Assembly (NCBI GenBank): GCA_030686995.1
Contig: CM060685.1
Coordinates: 26,422,065-26,486,064 of the forward strand
Length of the DNA: 64,000 nucleotides
DNA from: Artemisia argyi
Taxonomy: Eukaryota > Streptophyta > Magnoliopsida > Asterales > Asteraceae
Direction of reading: 5' to 3'
A program made the position numbers and the translations under genes. This document shows, piece by piece, positions 10,931 through 22,524 of the stretch (the stretch's first letter is position 1; each line of letters begins with the position of its first letter). The notes below the pieces were generated by a model. That model saw only the letters and a program-made list of their open reading frames with translations. It had not been told where the DNA came from and did not search any database.

Positions 10931-10938
10931 TATTTATA
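10931..10938 (-). promoter_or_regulatory. TATA box for the 108-aa ORF
   Basis: The plus-strand TATTTATA reads TATAAATA on the minus strand, 62 bases upstream of the ATG. Further upstream, at 10960-11035, copies of CACAACGGTTTACAAT and variants recur about every 35 bases. Confidence 0.5.
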
Positions 10939-11087
10939 GGTACACAAGAGTCGCAATGCCACAACGGTTTACAATTAAGTATTTAAGTGTCACAACGGTT
11001 TACAATTACTTTTTTTACAGTTACACAGGTTTACAATAAGTATTTAACAGCTAGTCACAACGTTTCCCAAGACTCACAATGTCTACG

Positions 11088-11690
11088 TTTTAATATTTAG
11101 GGATTTTATTGCAAAAAAGGTCCCTAAAACGTCACAAACCCTACCTTAATGTTGTTGGGGTTTCTACAGTTGTAACCACCAACACTTAAATTAATCGGTT
11201 TCCATAACTCGAAAGCAATCTTCATCTTGCTTATGATCAAGAGAAGGTTCATAAGTTTAGCTTTTAGATTGTTTTGTTATTTCTATATATTGTTATGTTT
11301 ATCTTTTTTTTATTTAATGCAAGTAATGAACTGAATATGAATCGTTTAATTTTTGTGGCATTTTATTATCTCGATGTATTGTATTATATGTTTTGCAATA
11401 CTCAGTTTCCACTAGGTAAAACGCATCCAATGCATCATTAGGAACAGTAATATGCACAAATACAATGAATTTGCACTTCAAGAGGGCATGTGCTATGTTG
11501 TTAGCGGTTTCTGTGTGACAAACACTATCTTTCATCTATTCATTAAGCTTGATTTATGCCTAGCAACATTAATTTATACCTAGCAGCATTAAGTTATGCC
11601 AAGCAGCATTAAGTTCTGAGTTACTAGCAGTCACCCAAATTCCAATCCAAACAGCTTTTTCTTTGCCTTTCATGCAAAATGTTAGTCTAT
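11088..11690. repeat. Right copies of dispersed repeats and a 20-bp tandem array
   Basis: 11088-11136 matches 2418-2466, 11214-11368 matches about 1845-1995, and about 11606-11650 matches about 2007-2055. Within it, TTATGCCTAGCAACATTAAT and two variants form three head-to-tail 20-bp units at 11554-11613. No gene was recognised. Confidence 0.75.
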
Positions 11691-11719
11691 AAACAAAGAA
11701 AACACAAGCCATAACATAT

Positions 11720-12727
11720 GTATCGAATTGTGACTACACTTAAATAATGTGTGACAAAATATGACTCTATGATTTAGACACCTAAATAAATACTTCATGT
11801 GACCATATATAACATATTGAATTTAGTCACACAAACACTCAATGTGACTAATATCAAGGTTAATGATAACTGAGTTAACATTTTGCTATAAATAATAGTC
11901 ACATAAATATTTCACAATGTGACTATTTTGAATGTATTGGTCACATATAATACCCTTATAATATGGAAATAAACATAATTTAGATACGCATTTGTGATAT
12001 GTTGTGACTATTGTAAATCCTATAGTCACATGATCGTGCTTCAATTAAATGTGACTATACACATTAGGATTTGGCAAGCGAACACACACTAAACTTTAGA
12101 CACACATATTAACTTACGTGACTATATGTATCGAATTTTCGTTACACTTAATCATGTATGTATGTGTATGGTTTAGTGTGACCATATATGACATTTGATC
12201 ACACTGTTCAAGTGTGTGACATATATTTGTCACTTTTAAATGCATATCGTGACTAACGCTTCAAACTTACTTTTCAATTGTCACACATTTCAAATTCATA
12301 TGTGGCTAAATATTCAGCAAATAATAGCAGTCACGTTTAAATAATGTGTGACAAACTTGACTATATAATTTAGCCACATACAAAATTACTTCATGTGATC
12401 GTATATCTATTTTGGTCACACTCTTCAATTGTGTGACATATATTTGCCACATACGTATATTTATAGTGTGACTAATATTTAAAGCTAATTTGTATCTGTC
12501 ACACGTCCCGAATTAAAAGTAACTAAATAATCAAAAAATATTTACCAGTTACCCTCTAGTCACATAAATACACAAATGTGTGACATATATCTTCCGAAAT
12601 GGTCACACAAGTCGGATCGAGTGTGGCTGTTTATTTTATTATCCTACATTTAGTCAAGTAAATATGTTACAGTGTGACAGTTCAAAATCGACCATGTGTG
12701 ACGAATACAACTTTTTGTTCCAGTGTG
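11720..12727. repeat. Array of TGTGAC / GTCACA motifs, possible DNA-transposon subterminal region
   Basis: Roughly one kilobase in which TGTGAC or its complement GTCACA recurs every 30-60 bases in both orientations (for example ATGTGACTA and TAGTCACAT). The right end reads, on the minus strand, CACTGGAACAAAAAG (about 12710-12724), which resembles the CACTA-superfamily terminus style. No matching left terminus was found. Dense short motifs in both orientations are typical of subterminal transposase-binding repeats; the CACTA assignment is tentative. Confidence 0.5.
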
Positions 12728-13527
12728 TGTTCTCATCATCTAAGTTCATACTTTGTGAATCATTCATTCATTTGTGTATAAGGTGTATATATATTAGTTA
12801 GAAGGTGTGCATACTAGTTAGATAGTTGTGAATATAAGTAACTAGATTAGATTGGTGGGTTAGTTGGTAGAGTAGTGAAGAAGAAGTAGCGGAGTGAAGA
12901 ACTAGAGCTAAGTTGTGAAGAAATACTGACGTGAATAACTAGATCTTAGTCGTGAAGAAGTATGTGTGTGAATAAGTAGTGAAGGTATGAAGAAGTAGTG
13001 GCGTAAATAAGTAGTGCTAAGTCGTGAAGAAGGTGTGAAGACATTGTGAAGAAGTTGCGTAGTGACTAGTGGTGTGAGATTGGTTCTAGCTACTATTAGG
13101 ACTCGACATTTAGCTTAGTGTCGTTAATTGGTGTAAGAAAAAGTTGTGCAAGGTTTTCTCCGCCATAAGGGAGCTTGTTGACATAGTGAAGAAAAATCTC
13201 GAGTAGGTAACTCGAGAGTGGAGTAGGGCAATGAAGGTGTCCTTGTAGCCGAACCACTATAAATCCTTTATCTCGCGGTTTGATCTTTCCATCTCTAACT
13301 TATTACTTAGCTTACTTACTTATCTCTCGTATATATCTATAATTGTTTATATTATGCATATGTTGATTTCACATACTTAGCTTACATCATTAAAAGAATT
13401 AAGTTCAAATAATATCGAATCAAAGTTTTTAAAAGTAAACAGGGTTTTAAAACTAAACTATGTTTTCATAATAAAATTAAAAAGACATAAAACTATTCAA
13501 CCCCCCCCCCCCTTCTAGTTTTCCACA
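12728..13527 (+). repeat. Probable 5' LTR of a copia-type element (left end not fixed)
   Basis: The right end is set by TTCCACA at 13521-13527, followed by the PBS two bases later. 12840-13080 has degenerate direct repeats of GTGAAGAAGTAGTG type. A C-run lies at 13499-13512. No second LTR copy was found in the window, so the left boundary is a guess. Confidence 0.5.
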
Positions 13528-13529
13528 AT

Positions 13530-13543
13530 TGGTATCAAGAGCC
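13530..13543 (+). other. Copia-type primer-binding site
   Basis: TGGTATCAAGAGCC is a common variant of the plant initiator-tRNA-Met PBS used by Ty1/copia elements. Confidence 0.8.
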
Positions 13544-13595
13544 ACGTCAAACAAGATTTTTAAAATATATTGTATTTTAAAACTTGAATCGATCT

Positions 13596-14631
13596 ATGGA
13601 ATCGGAAAAATATTTAGAAGGACAATCTATGCAAAGAACACCACTATTTGAAAGTGATGGTTTTCTTTATTAGAAAAATAGATTTGAAACTTATTTGAAA
13701 TAAAAAGATTTTGATCTTTAGCATGTCATTACCTTTGGTGATTTTCCCCCTGTTCAATATAATTTTGAAACTAAAAAGTATGAAATTGTATCTTTTGAAA
13801 AACAAAATAATGATTTGAAAAAGAAACTAGCAAAAAATAATGAGGCTAAAATGGTTATTTATAATGCGTTACCACGCAAAGAATATGAAAGAATTTTTAT
13901 GTGTAAAACCGCAAAAGAAATTTGAGATTCTTTACTAATCACTTACCAAGGTAATAGTCAAGTTAAAGATAACAAAATAGATCTTCTTGTTCAACAATAT
14001 GAACAATTTACGATTTCGGAGGAGGAATCAATAGATAATGTTTTTGCTAAATTTAACACTATTATCACCAAGTTTAAAAGCACTAGATTAGAAATTTTCT
14101 AGTAAGAATTTTGTTAGGAAATTTCTTAGGGCTCTTCATCCAAAATGGTGAGCTAAAGTTACGGCGATCGAAGAATCAAAGAATTTGTCAACTCTACAAC
14201 TCGATGAGTTGATCGACAACTTGATAGTCTACGAAGCAGTAATAAAGAAAGACTCCGAGATGGTCAAAGGAAAAAGAGAGCAAAGCAAGTCAATTGCGTT
14301 GAATGCTAGGAAGCAATCTAGTGACGAGGATAGCTCAACCTCCGAAAGTAATGACGAAGAATATGCTATGGCCGTAAGACACTTCAAGAAATTCTTCAAA
14401 AGACGAGGAAGATTCGTTAGACAATCACATGATGAAAGAAAGGCACTCCAAAGATACAAAGATGACAAAAATAGCAAAAGCGAAAGAAAGTGTTATAAAT
14501 GCGGCGACCCAAATCATCTTATCGGAAAATGTCCAATGATGTCAAGGGATCAAAATCAAAAGGCGTTCGTTGGAGGAGCATGGAGTGATAGCGATGGAGA
14601 TGAGAAAGAAACCATAAAGGAAGAAAGATGT
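13596..14631 (+). pseudogene. Copia-type gag remnant, part 1 (UBN2/CCHC)
   Basis: From ATG 13596 the sequence follows a copia Gag. Recognisable stretches include [51 protein letters not shown] and the knuckle [15 protein letters not shown] (CX2C-X4-H-X4-C, 14494-14535). Several tryptophan positions have become TAG or TGA, and there is at least one frameshift near 14085-14165. The coding line is cut at 14631 by a solo LTR and resumes at 16090. No pol region follows. Confidence 0.85.
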
Positions 14632-16094
14632 TGATGAGGCGAAAAGTGTTACGCTTTTAGGGGGTCATTTAAGCCTTAAGTCGTAATAATTTGATCAAAT
14701 ATTGCCTCAAATCGTTCCTTTTGTCATTTTAGGTACTTTGGAGAAGAAATCTGGAAAAGGAAGCATTTTGGACATTTTTGGAGCAAAAAGTGAAGAAAAC
14801 GACAAAGTCTCCAAATCAAGCTGGAAACAGTACCTGACAGCGTCACGTTCTAAAGGTGACGGCGTCACGTGTTGGCAAAGAGGTGGATATGAAGATTACA
14901 CGAGACGCGCCAGAAAGTTTTTTTTTTTTTGGATTTAAAGAGTGACGGCGTCACCCTTTGTGACGCCTAGGCCGTCACATACAATCTATAAGGTGAAGGC
15001 CAGTGAAGAATATAAGGTGACGGTGTCAGATCTGGATCTAGGCAATCCGAGAGAATCATTGGCGGCGAGTTGATGGTGTCACATGTATAACGTTACACCG
15101 TCAGAATGTAATCTCTATATATAGTTTTCTAATTTTCATTCATTAGGGAGAGAAATTTTTGAGGAACTTCACCATATACCCTAGGACGAATTTTAGCCTT
15201 TTTGTAAGGGTTTCAAACCATTCTTTCATCCATGATTAACTAAAGATAAGTCTTCCAATAATCATTCAATATGTATATGTGTTGTTTGATTCTATCTTAT
15301 GCTTGTCTTTACATTAACATGCTAGGCTAGGTTTATTTGTGTTTGCTTAGATGTAATGAAACCTAGCTATTGATTATTGATTGATTGTTTTTTCATTAAT
15401 TGTTGTTGGATGAATGATTTCGATGTTAGGCTTAAGAAAACTAGCTAATCTCCAATTGGTAACATGCTTGAACATTTTAAGAAAATGAATCGGATATGTA
15501 CTTCGATTTTAATGGTTATATTTAATGCATAAGTGACTACTAAGGAGGCCATGTTAGGAGCTAGTTTTCGACTCGACATAAGAAGAGGTAGAAGCTTATA
15601 GAGTTGGGGAAGATCATACACGGCCCCATCAATGGTATTAAGGAATATAACCCGTCATCCACGCAATTGTAACAAACTAATCAATTAATGAAAGATAGCT
15701 AGGGAGTAGTGAAATCTAAGTAAACACGTTTCTCTCCATATAAGGTTTCTCTCACATTTTATTTTCTTGTTTTTGTATTTTTATTGCATTTTTAGTTATT
15801 TGGGTTAGTTGACTAGCAAATAATTCCACCCACTCTTTCAATACCCGAAATTTTTACTTGCTTTCCATAAAATATAAAAATACAAAAAGAATCATCCCTC
15901 ACCTCAAGACCTAGTTTGATTTAGTTTCAATCCCAATGAACTCTATTCCCCAACTAGAACGATCAATCCCCCAATACTTGTCACTACACTATACTACATC
16001 GGTCAGGTACACTGACTGTTGGGGATTGCAAGCTTCTTGAGATCCCTCGAGAGGTAAAACCTTTTGCAAGGTTGCAAAACCACGCATCAGATGT
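14627..16094. mobile_element. Solo LTR inserted in copia gag, with TSD GATGT
   Basis: TGATGAGGC (14632) to CGCATCA (16089) is bracketed by GATGT at 14627-14631 and 16090-16094. Removing the 1458-bp insert and one TSD rejoins the gag reading line (Cys-Leu-Met-Ala after the KEERC end). There is no PBS, PPT or second LTR, so this is the product of LTR-LTR recombination. A TATATATAG at 15116-15124 marks the likely core promoter on the plus strand. Confidence 0.92.
14842..15106 (+). promoter_or_regulatory. Repeated TGACG palindromes upstream of the solo-LTR TATA
   Basis: GTGACGGCGTCAC occurs at 14856-14868 and 14942-14954. GTGACG...CGTCAC occurs at 14960-14978, GTGACGGTGTCA at 15017-15028, and decayed copies at about 15070-15106. 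TGACG is the core bound by TGA-class bZIP factors (as-1-like sites). Their clustering 5' of the TATA fits an enhancer array in the U3; function is inferred. Confidence 0.55.
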
Positions 16095-16919
16095 CTTATG
16101 GCTAAGAAATCAAGTGAGGTACATTCCGAAACCAAATACTTTAGTGACGAAAATTTATCATTAAACGAAAAAGACCTAGATAGATAATATAATAGGTTAT
16201 GCATATTAGGTCAAAAAGTCATGGCTAAAAATAAATCATTAAAACACATAAATAACCAATTAGAAAACGAAATACTTGAATTAAAAACTAAACTACACCA
16301 TTTAGAAAATGGTAAAGAAGTTTTTGTAGAATGTAGAACATGTCAAGATTTTAAAAATAAAAACGAAAAACTTAAGGAAGAAATTAGCAAACTTGACAAA
16401 TTTGAAAATAGTTGTAACTCACTTAAGAAAATTATAAGTGTTCAAGGAACTTCGGGAGATAAAACTTGTCTAGGATTCAACCCAACTAATGTTCAACTAA
16501 TGAAAATAAAAATGTAAAGTTTGAATGTGAATCTAGTAAACAAAAACCATTAGAGTCAAAACCTAATTATATACTTATAAAAGATAGAAAAATACCTTGC
16601 GAGCGATGAGGAAGTAAAAAGTATTTATAAACCATCATTAAAAGCCAAAACCGGATTTTCTAAACCAAAATTAAGATCTAAAACTCCACCTCCAAATAGA
16701 CCAAATAATCTTCATCTTCGGTCTAAAACCCCACAACCTAGAAGAAATCAAGGTAGACAAAACTTTTCTAATAATATTCACCCAATGTGGAATTATCCAC
16801 ATCAACCAAGCTTTAACCCGTGGGGAATACTTCCACCATACATGCATACTAGTCAAATGCAAACCATGTTTGGTTCAAACAATTTTGGACCAATGAGACA
16901 ATGGGGACCAAATGACTAA
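16090..16919 (+). pseudogene. Copia-type gag remnant, part 2
   Basis: This continues the gag interrupted at 14631. It reads CLMAKKSSEVHSETKYFSDE, then a coiled-coil Lys/Glu-rich stretch (open from 16221 to 16517, MAKNKSLKHINNQLENE...). A Pro/Arg-rich tail follows and ends MRQWGPND with a stop at 16917-16919. There are stops near 16192 and after 16517. It resembles the C-terminal Gag region of SIRE-like or related copia elements. There is no protease, integrase or RT downstream, so the element is truncated or non-autonomous. Confidence 0.8.
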
Positions 16920-17870
16920 GTTGTCATTCTTCGAATAAGCTGGAATCTCATCTACACATAACTTCTATAAGTCAACATGGTAACTTGAAGTGCTTGAAGA
17001 AAATCCATTAAAGACTAAAAGGTACGCTTTTCTTTTATGTCCATCATTATAATTTGCATGCTTAGATAAATGATTAGTTAAATTAATGCTTAGCTATACA
17101 TATATATTGTTTGTAACTCTTATACATATATACGTAGATAATAGCTTATATACTTATAACCTAGAAATATCATTAGTTGACTTTCCTAGGAATATAATGA
17201 AATTGTTCATTGTCGAACAAAATAGAATATGGAAATCTTCTATATCCACTATTAGCAAACTCATGGTGATGAAGTGAAATGAGTTAAGTGGATTAATCGT
17301 TAATATATAAGTAGGATTAGCCGATTAGATCCCTCACATAAGAAAACTATGGATAAAACAAGCTCTCGTAGACTATGGCATTAAGTTATATAAGTATGCA
17401 ACAACAAAGGAGCTATAGATGTTAGGATATACCCCATTTAACACTCTCGCATCAAACATATAGAATTACGTCATCACTCACTTATGATCATAGGTTATGT
17501 AGAAAAGGATAGCATGTGACAATAGCCATAACCAATTCCCTTGAGCATGAGACCTTTAATAACCATCTTTTAAAATCTAGGAATAATGGTATTTGTTGTC
17601 AAAAATCTGGTATCTTTAAAAATATACAAAAAAACTTCACATTTTGGAAAAATGATTTTCTTTAGATGGCTATTTGACTTTTCTATTAACATGTTTTACT
17701 ATTTCATTTTTCTTCTTAATCTATGTCCATAATTCTCTTTCGATCAAAGTCAAAGATTGGGAAAATTTTCTCTTACCCATTATTTATACACACATCTATC
17801 TATCTATCTATAAACATATAAGATTGAGTCCTAAAATTTAATGTGGAGGCGTCAAGATTGCATATAGTAC
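16920..17870. other. AT-rich non-coding stretch
   Basis: No coding frame, LTR partner for 12728-13527, or RNA gene was recognised. A short (TCTA)n tract lies at about 17797-17811. Confidence 0.5.
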
Positions 17871-20040
17871 AAATTGCTAATGCTCGGAATTCAATTCAGC
17901 CTCATAATAGTATTATACAATCATGAAAGGAGATGAAGTGCAAGGGTTGCCCGAATTGATCACATAGCATTTAGTATAGAATTAAAAGTCGGTTAGATGA
18001 AGTGCAAGGGTTGCGAAAGGTTGCAAGAATAATTAATGATTTAACCTAATTCATGCCTATATAAACCGGCCAAAATCACATTTAGTATGTACATTTGAAG
18101 ATGAGTCACATATCTTTTAGATCTTTAATTGTTGGTAGCGGTATGTAAATTCTATTTTGCAACATTTTGGAGATGATTCACATATCTTTTAGATCTTTGT
18201 AATTAACTTGGTCTTCCTTTTTTTTAATTTTGTTATCATACGCAGGTACCATGAAAATTACACAAGATCATGCATGCTCAGATAAATAGAACCAAAGATT
18301 GGGATACCAACTATTTTATTTGTTTCTTACATATTTAGGTGATTCTTATAGGTAAGTATATATATAGATATATGTATTATGTTAATGCATTTTCATATGC
18401 AAGTAATTTATGTGCGATTTCTATTGATGTAGCTCACATGTGCGAATTGATTCAAGAAAATGTGCACGAGCATGTATGTAAAGCAACATTTAAATGGTTA
18501 AATGTAATTTTTAGCGTGATTAGTTTATGATGTAGCTCACATGTGCGAATGTCAAGAAAATGTGCACGAGCATATATACAACATCGAGATGAAAGTGCAA
18601 GGGTTATCGAAATTGATCACGTATTTAGTATAAAATTAAAAGACGGTTATGGACAAGCATGTATGTAAAGCAACATTTAAATGGTTAAATGATAAAGTAC
18701 ATACTTTTTGATCGAACCCATTTGTAAATTGTAATAATAAAAAAAAAAAATAATGTTTAAAATATAAGAGTGGAATCCAAAGGTTTTAGAAATTATTAAT
18801 AGTTTGTTAATTAATATTCATTTGGTTAATTATTTAGAATTGAGTTTATTGATAAAATTTATTAATATTAGTTAGAATTCAATGTTAATTTTCAATGAAA
18901 TTAGTTGTACAGTAAAATGAGATGAAACCAAAAAAGTTTGTAATGATTTTTATATAGTTTATGTGACATTATTATATATACATGATTACACAAACTTTAT
19001 AATACTATAAGCTTGAGTCCCTTAATATAATGCGGAGTAATCAAGATACTCAAGATAGAGTCTCATAATTTAATATGAAGTATATACAACATCGAGATGG
19101 AAGTGCAAGGGTTGCCGGAATTGATCACGTACTTAGTATAGAATTAAAATATGGTTATGGATTGAGATGAAGTTGAAAATGTTGCAAGAATAATTAATGA
19201 TTTAACCTAATTCATGCCTATATAAACCGGCCAAAATCACATTTAGTATGTACATGTTGTAAGCAACATTTAAATGGTTAAATGATAAAGTACATAATTT
19301 TTGCTCGAACCCATTTGTAAATTATAATAATAAATAAATAAATAAAGTTTAAGACATAATAGTGGAGTCCAAAGGTTTTAGGAATTATTAATAGTATGTT
19401 AATTAATATTAATATGGTTAGCTATTTAGAATTGAGTTTATTAATAAAATTTATTAATATTAGTTAGACTTCAATGTTAATTTTCAATTGAGTCCCTTAA
19501 TTTAATGTGGAGTAATCAAGATACTCAAGATACTACAACATCAAGATGGAAGTGTAAGGGTTGCAGAAATTAATCACGTACTTAGTAAAGAATTAAAAGA
19601 CGGTTATGAACTGAGATGAAGTTGAAAAGGCTGCAAGAATAATTAATGATTTAACCTAATTCATGCATATATAAATCCGCCAAAATCACATTTAGTATGT
19701 AAATATTTGTAAGTAATATTTAAATGGTTAAATGATAAAGTACATAATTTTTGTTCGAACCCCTTTGTAACTTATAATAATAAATTAAAAAAATAAAGTT
19801 TAAGACATAATAGTGGAGTCCAAAGGTATTAAGAATTATTAATAGTGTGTTAATTAATATTTATTTGGTTAGCTATTTAGAATTGAGTTTACTGGTAAAA
19901 TTTATTAATATTAGTTAGACTTCAATTTTAATTTTTAATGAAATTAGTTGTACAGTAAAATGAGATGAAGCCAAAAAGGTTTGTAAAGATTTTTATACAG
20001 TTTATGTGACATTATTATATATACATGATAACGCAAATTA
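17870..20040. repeat. Degenerate tandem repeats with ~450-590 bp units
   Basis: The anchor GCAACATTTAAATGGTTAAA occurs near 18668 and 19263, with a variant near 19716, giving spacings of about 595 and 450. Each unit also carries GTGCAAGGGTTGC-like sequence, ATTCATGCCTATATAAACCG (about 18050, 19210, 19660) and TAATATTAGTTAGA-like sequence (about 18866, 19460, 19908). At least three partial units are present, with internal deletions. No protein is encoded. Confidence 0.75.
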
Positions 20041-22370
20041 CACTATAACAAATAAGAAAAAGCCAGTGTGCTTCGTATTACCATGCAAAAACCACATAAT
20101 GCAAAATTATTGTTGGGTTACGTAATAGGCCAAAACAATCAAAGGAAATTACATCAAGCGTATGACAATTTAATAACGACAACCCCATTTAGAAAATATA
20201 AAGACCAAAAAACCAAAACAATATCAACCATTTTTATATTTTTAAACAACAAACTAAAAAAATTTCATAGAACATACTAAACTAAAAATACAAATGTACT
20301 CGACAATTCACAAAAACAATACGCGCGATTAACAATTCGATTAAAAGCTTCTGCAAGCCTCGTTTTGAAATAAAACACAATCTATTTTATTCAAATAACT
20401 TTCACACCCACATTAAAAACCTACTTTCAAACATTATAGAAAACAAAGAAAACATAATTCACACTTAATAGATTTCTTTTTTATTCCAAATGATGGTCTA
20501 AAAGTTTCTATTTCCTAACAATGCATATCAAAATGTTTTCTTTCTTTAAAATTAAAAATACAAAATCAACTAAACGCGTTATCTAAATTTTGTAACTCTT
20601 TTGTAGAGACAAAAATCTCCTCCAAATTCCTACAAAGGTAAGACACAAAACCAAATTTTTTCTCTACAACTAAATGCACGCTAAAGTCCAAAGGGTCAAA
20701 ATTTTACTAGGTTTGGGTGTACAAGGTCCATTTATGTAACTATCGCTAACAAGTACTCAAAGTAGTAACCTTAACATATACTCATAGTACTAGACTACTA
20801 GCCCCTTTGAATATAATTTATTTTATTACAAACAAACACACAAACATTATCATATATTCTTTTGAATGCTAAACTAGTAGTATAGCAAACTTGAACTTGA
20901 ACTTTTACTATTTCTAAACTGAAAGTAGACAAATCTTTTTGCTATGCATATTACAATATAATTATCACATGCAAAACTACTTAACAGAAACCAAAATTTA
21001 CCTAGTACATATCATTTTTACCTGATAATTTGAGTTGAAGAAGAAACTTAAGGGTTAAGGGCTTTTAAGTTTTGGTTAGTGAAATAATTAGGTGAGCAAA
21101 ATTACTTTAAGGAAAAAGCCCGAAAGTTTGAGCTCCTCATCATATCTTTTATGTTGTATGCAACTTGCCCCCTTTATTCCTAGATAAAAGTGATTTGCCC
21201 ACTTTTTTTTTTCAACTTCACACATTACTGTATTATAAATTATCAATAATAGTCTTGCGTTTGCGGTTTTTTTTTTTACTGCGGTGTCTGATATTTTTGT
21301 TTTTTTACCGTGGTTTTTTTTACCGCGGTGTCTGATATTTTGGTTTTAATACGGACGAAAACGTATAAAAATAGATGAAAACATAAAAAACGGACAAAAA
21401 CGTATAAAAACAGATGAAAAAGAATAAAAACGAGTTTAAGCAAAAAAAAATGTTAAATAGAAAATGGATAAAAACGAGTTTAAACCCGAGTTCGAGCCTA
21501 TGATGCCCTTTTAATTTATTTTAAAAAATGAGGACTAACGGTACAAAAAATATTAACAGAGTGACTAACGGGCAAATATTATTTTAACACTTAACGGGTA
21601 AAACTAATAACGTTAATGCTCAGGGATGATTAGTGCCAAAGGTTTGAGGACTTGGGGATGTTTAATGCCAAAGGTTTGGGATAGGGATTATTCTTGCGAA
21701 ATTACACAAACCACAGGGATGATTTTTGCAGTTTACTCTTAAATCTATGTCTATATATATAGTAAGCACAACTTCAGTTTTTGTGGGAAAAACTTAAATT
21801 CAAATTCACGTATCAGATGCACAACAGAAATACAATTGTATTTTTTGTTTTGAAGAGCAGTAAAATTATACTGTAATAAGCAAATGTAGGAATAAGGTAG
21901 TGTTTGATAATGACTTAAAGACTTTTAATTCATAAATTGGTAAATTTATTAAGTCATCAATTGAGTGTTTGTTGGGTGCTTAATTTAAATGGATGGCCTT
22001 CTAGAAAAAACCATAGGAGTGAGGGTCTCTATATTAAGTCATCACTTTTATCTTACTTTTACATATTTACCCTCCCACTTCTTAACCTCTAGTTCAACTT
22101 ATTTTAAATAAAATGATATAACAATAATTTTTTCTAATTCAAACACTTTATTCATCACACAAAACAAACAACCATTTATTTATCTACAAACATAGACACT
22201 AAACAAACAGTCCTTCACGAGTTCTAAAAATACAAGTGGAGCTAGAAGAATATTGTGAAATGTATTTTACAAGTTGCAAAGGGCCCAAAGGATATATGCT
22301 TAAAGAATATATGCTTAAAAAATATATTCAATCATATGTTATATTTTTCGATTATTATTTGGTTTCTTAC
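20041..22370. other. Intergenic region upstream of the GH31 gene
   Basis: No gene was recognised. It contains short repeated phrases near 21270-21420 (CGGTGTCTGATATTT twice; AAAACGTATAAAAA twice). A possible degraded hAT-like MITE lies between about 21898 and 22215 (GTGTTTGATAATGACTT ... GACACTAAACAAACAG), but its ends are not secure. Confidence 0.5.
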
Positions 22371-22372
22371 AC

Positions 22373-22380
22373 TATAAATA
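22373..22380 (+). promoter_or_regulatory. TATA box of the GH31 alpha-glucosidase gene
   Basis: TATAAATA lies 97 bases upstream of the chosen ATG (22470), placing transcription start near 22400-22410. That is inside or beside a duplicated copy of exon-1 sequence (22386-22420). Confidence 0.6.
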
Positions 22381-22385
22381 GAACA

Positions 22386-22524
22386 CTGGTAAGCTGGTGT
22401 TTGAACCAATACTAGAAGAAAGATACAGATTTCATACAAACCTTACCTTCAAATAGTCCCGTCGTTTAGATGGGAAATATCAGCAACTTGGGTAAGATGG
22501 TGTTTGAACCAATACTAGAAGAAG
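22386..22524 (+). repeat. Exon-1 segment duplicated in the 5' leader
   Basis: About 35 bases (TGGTGTTTGAACCAATACTA and flanks) occur at 22386-22420 and again at 22487-22521 within exon 1, where they encode GKMVFEPILEE. The upstream copy lacks an ATG and ends in different sequence. Confidence 0.85.

Noticed and set aside
11314..11535. 73-codon minus-strand frame overlapping the dispersed repeat
   Set aside because: Not preserved in the paralogous left copy (about 1940-2000) and no recognisable motif.
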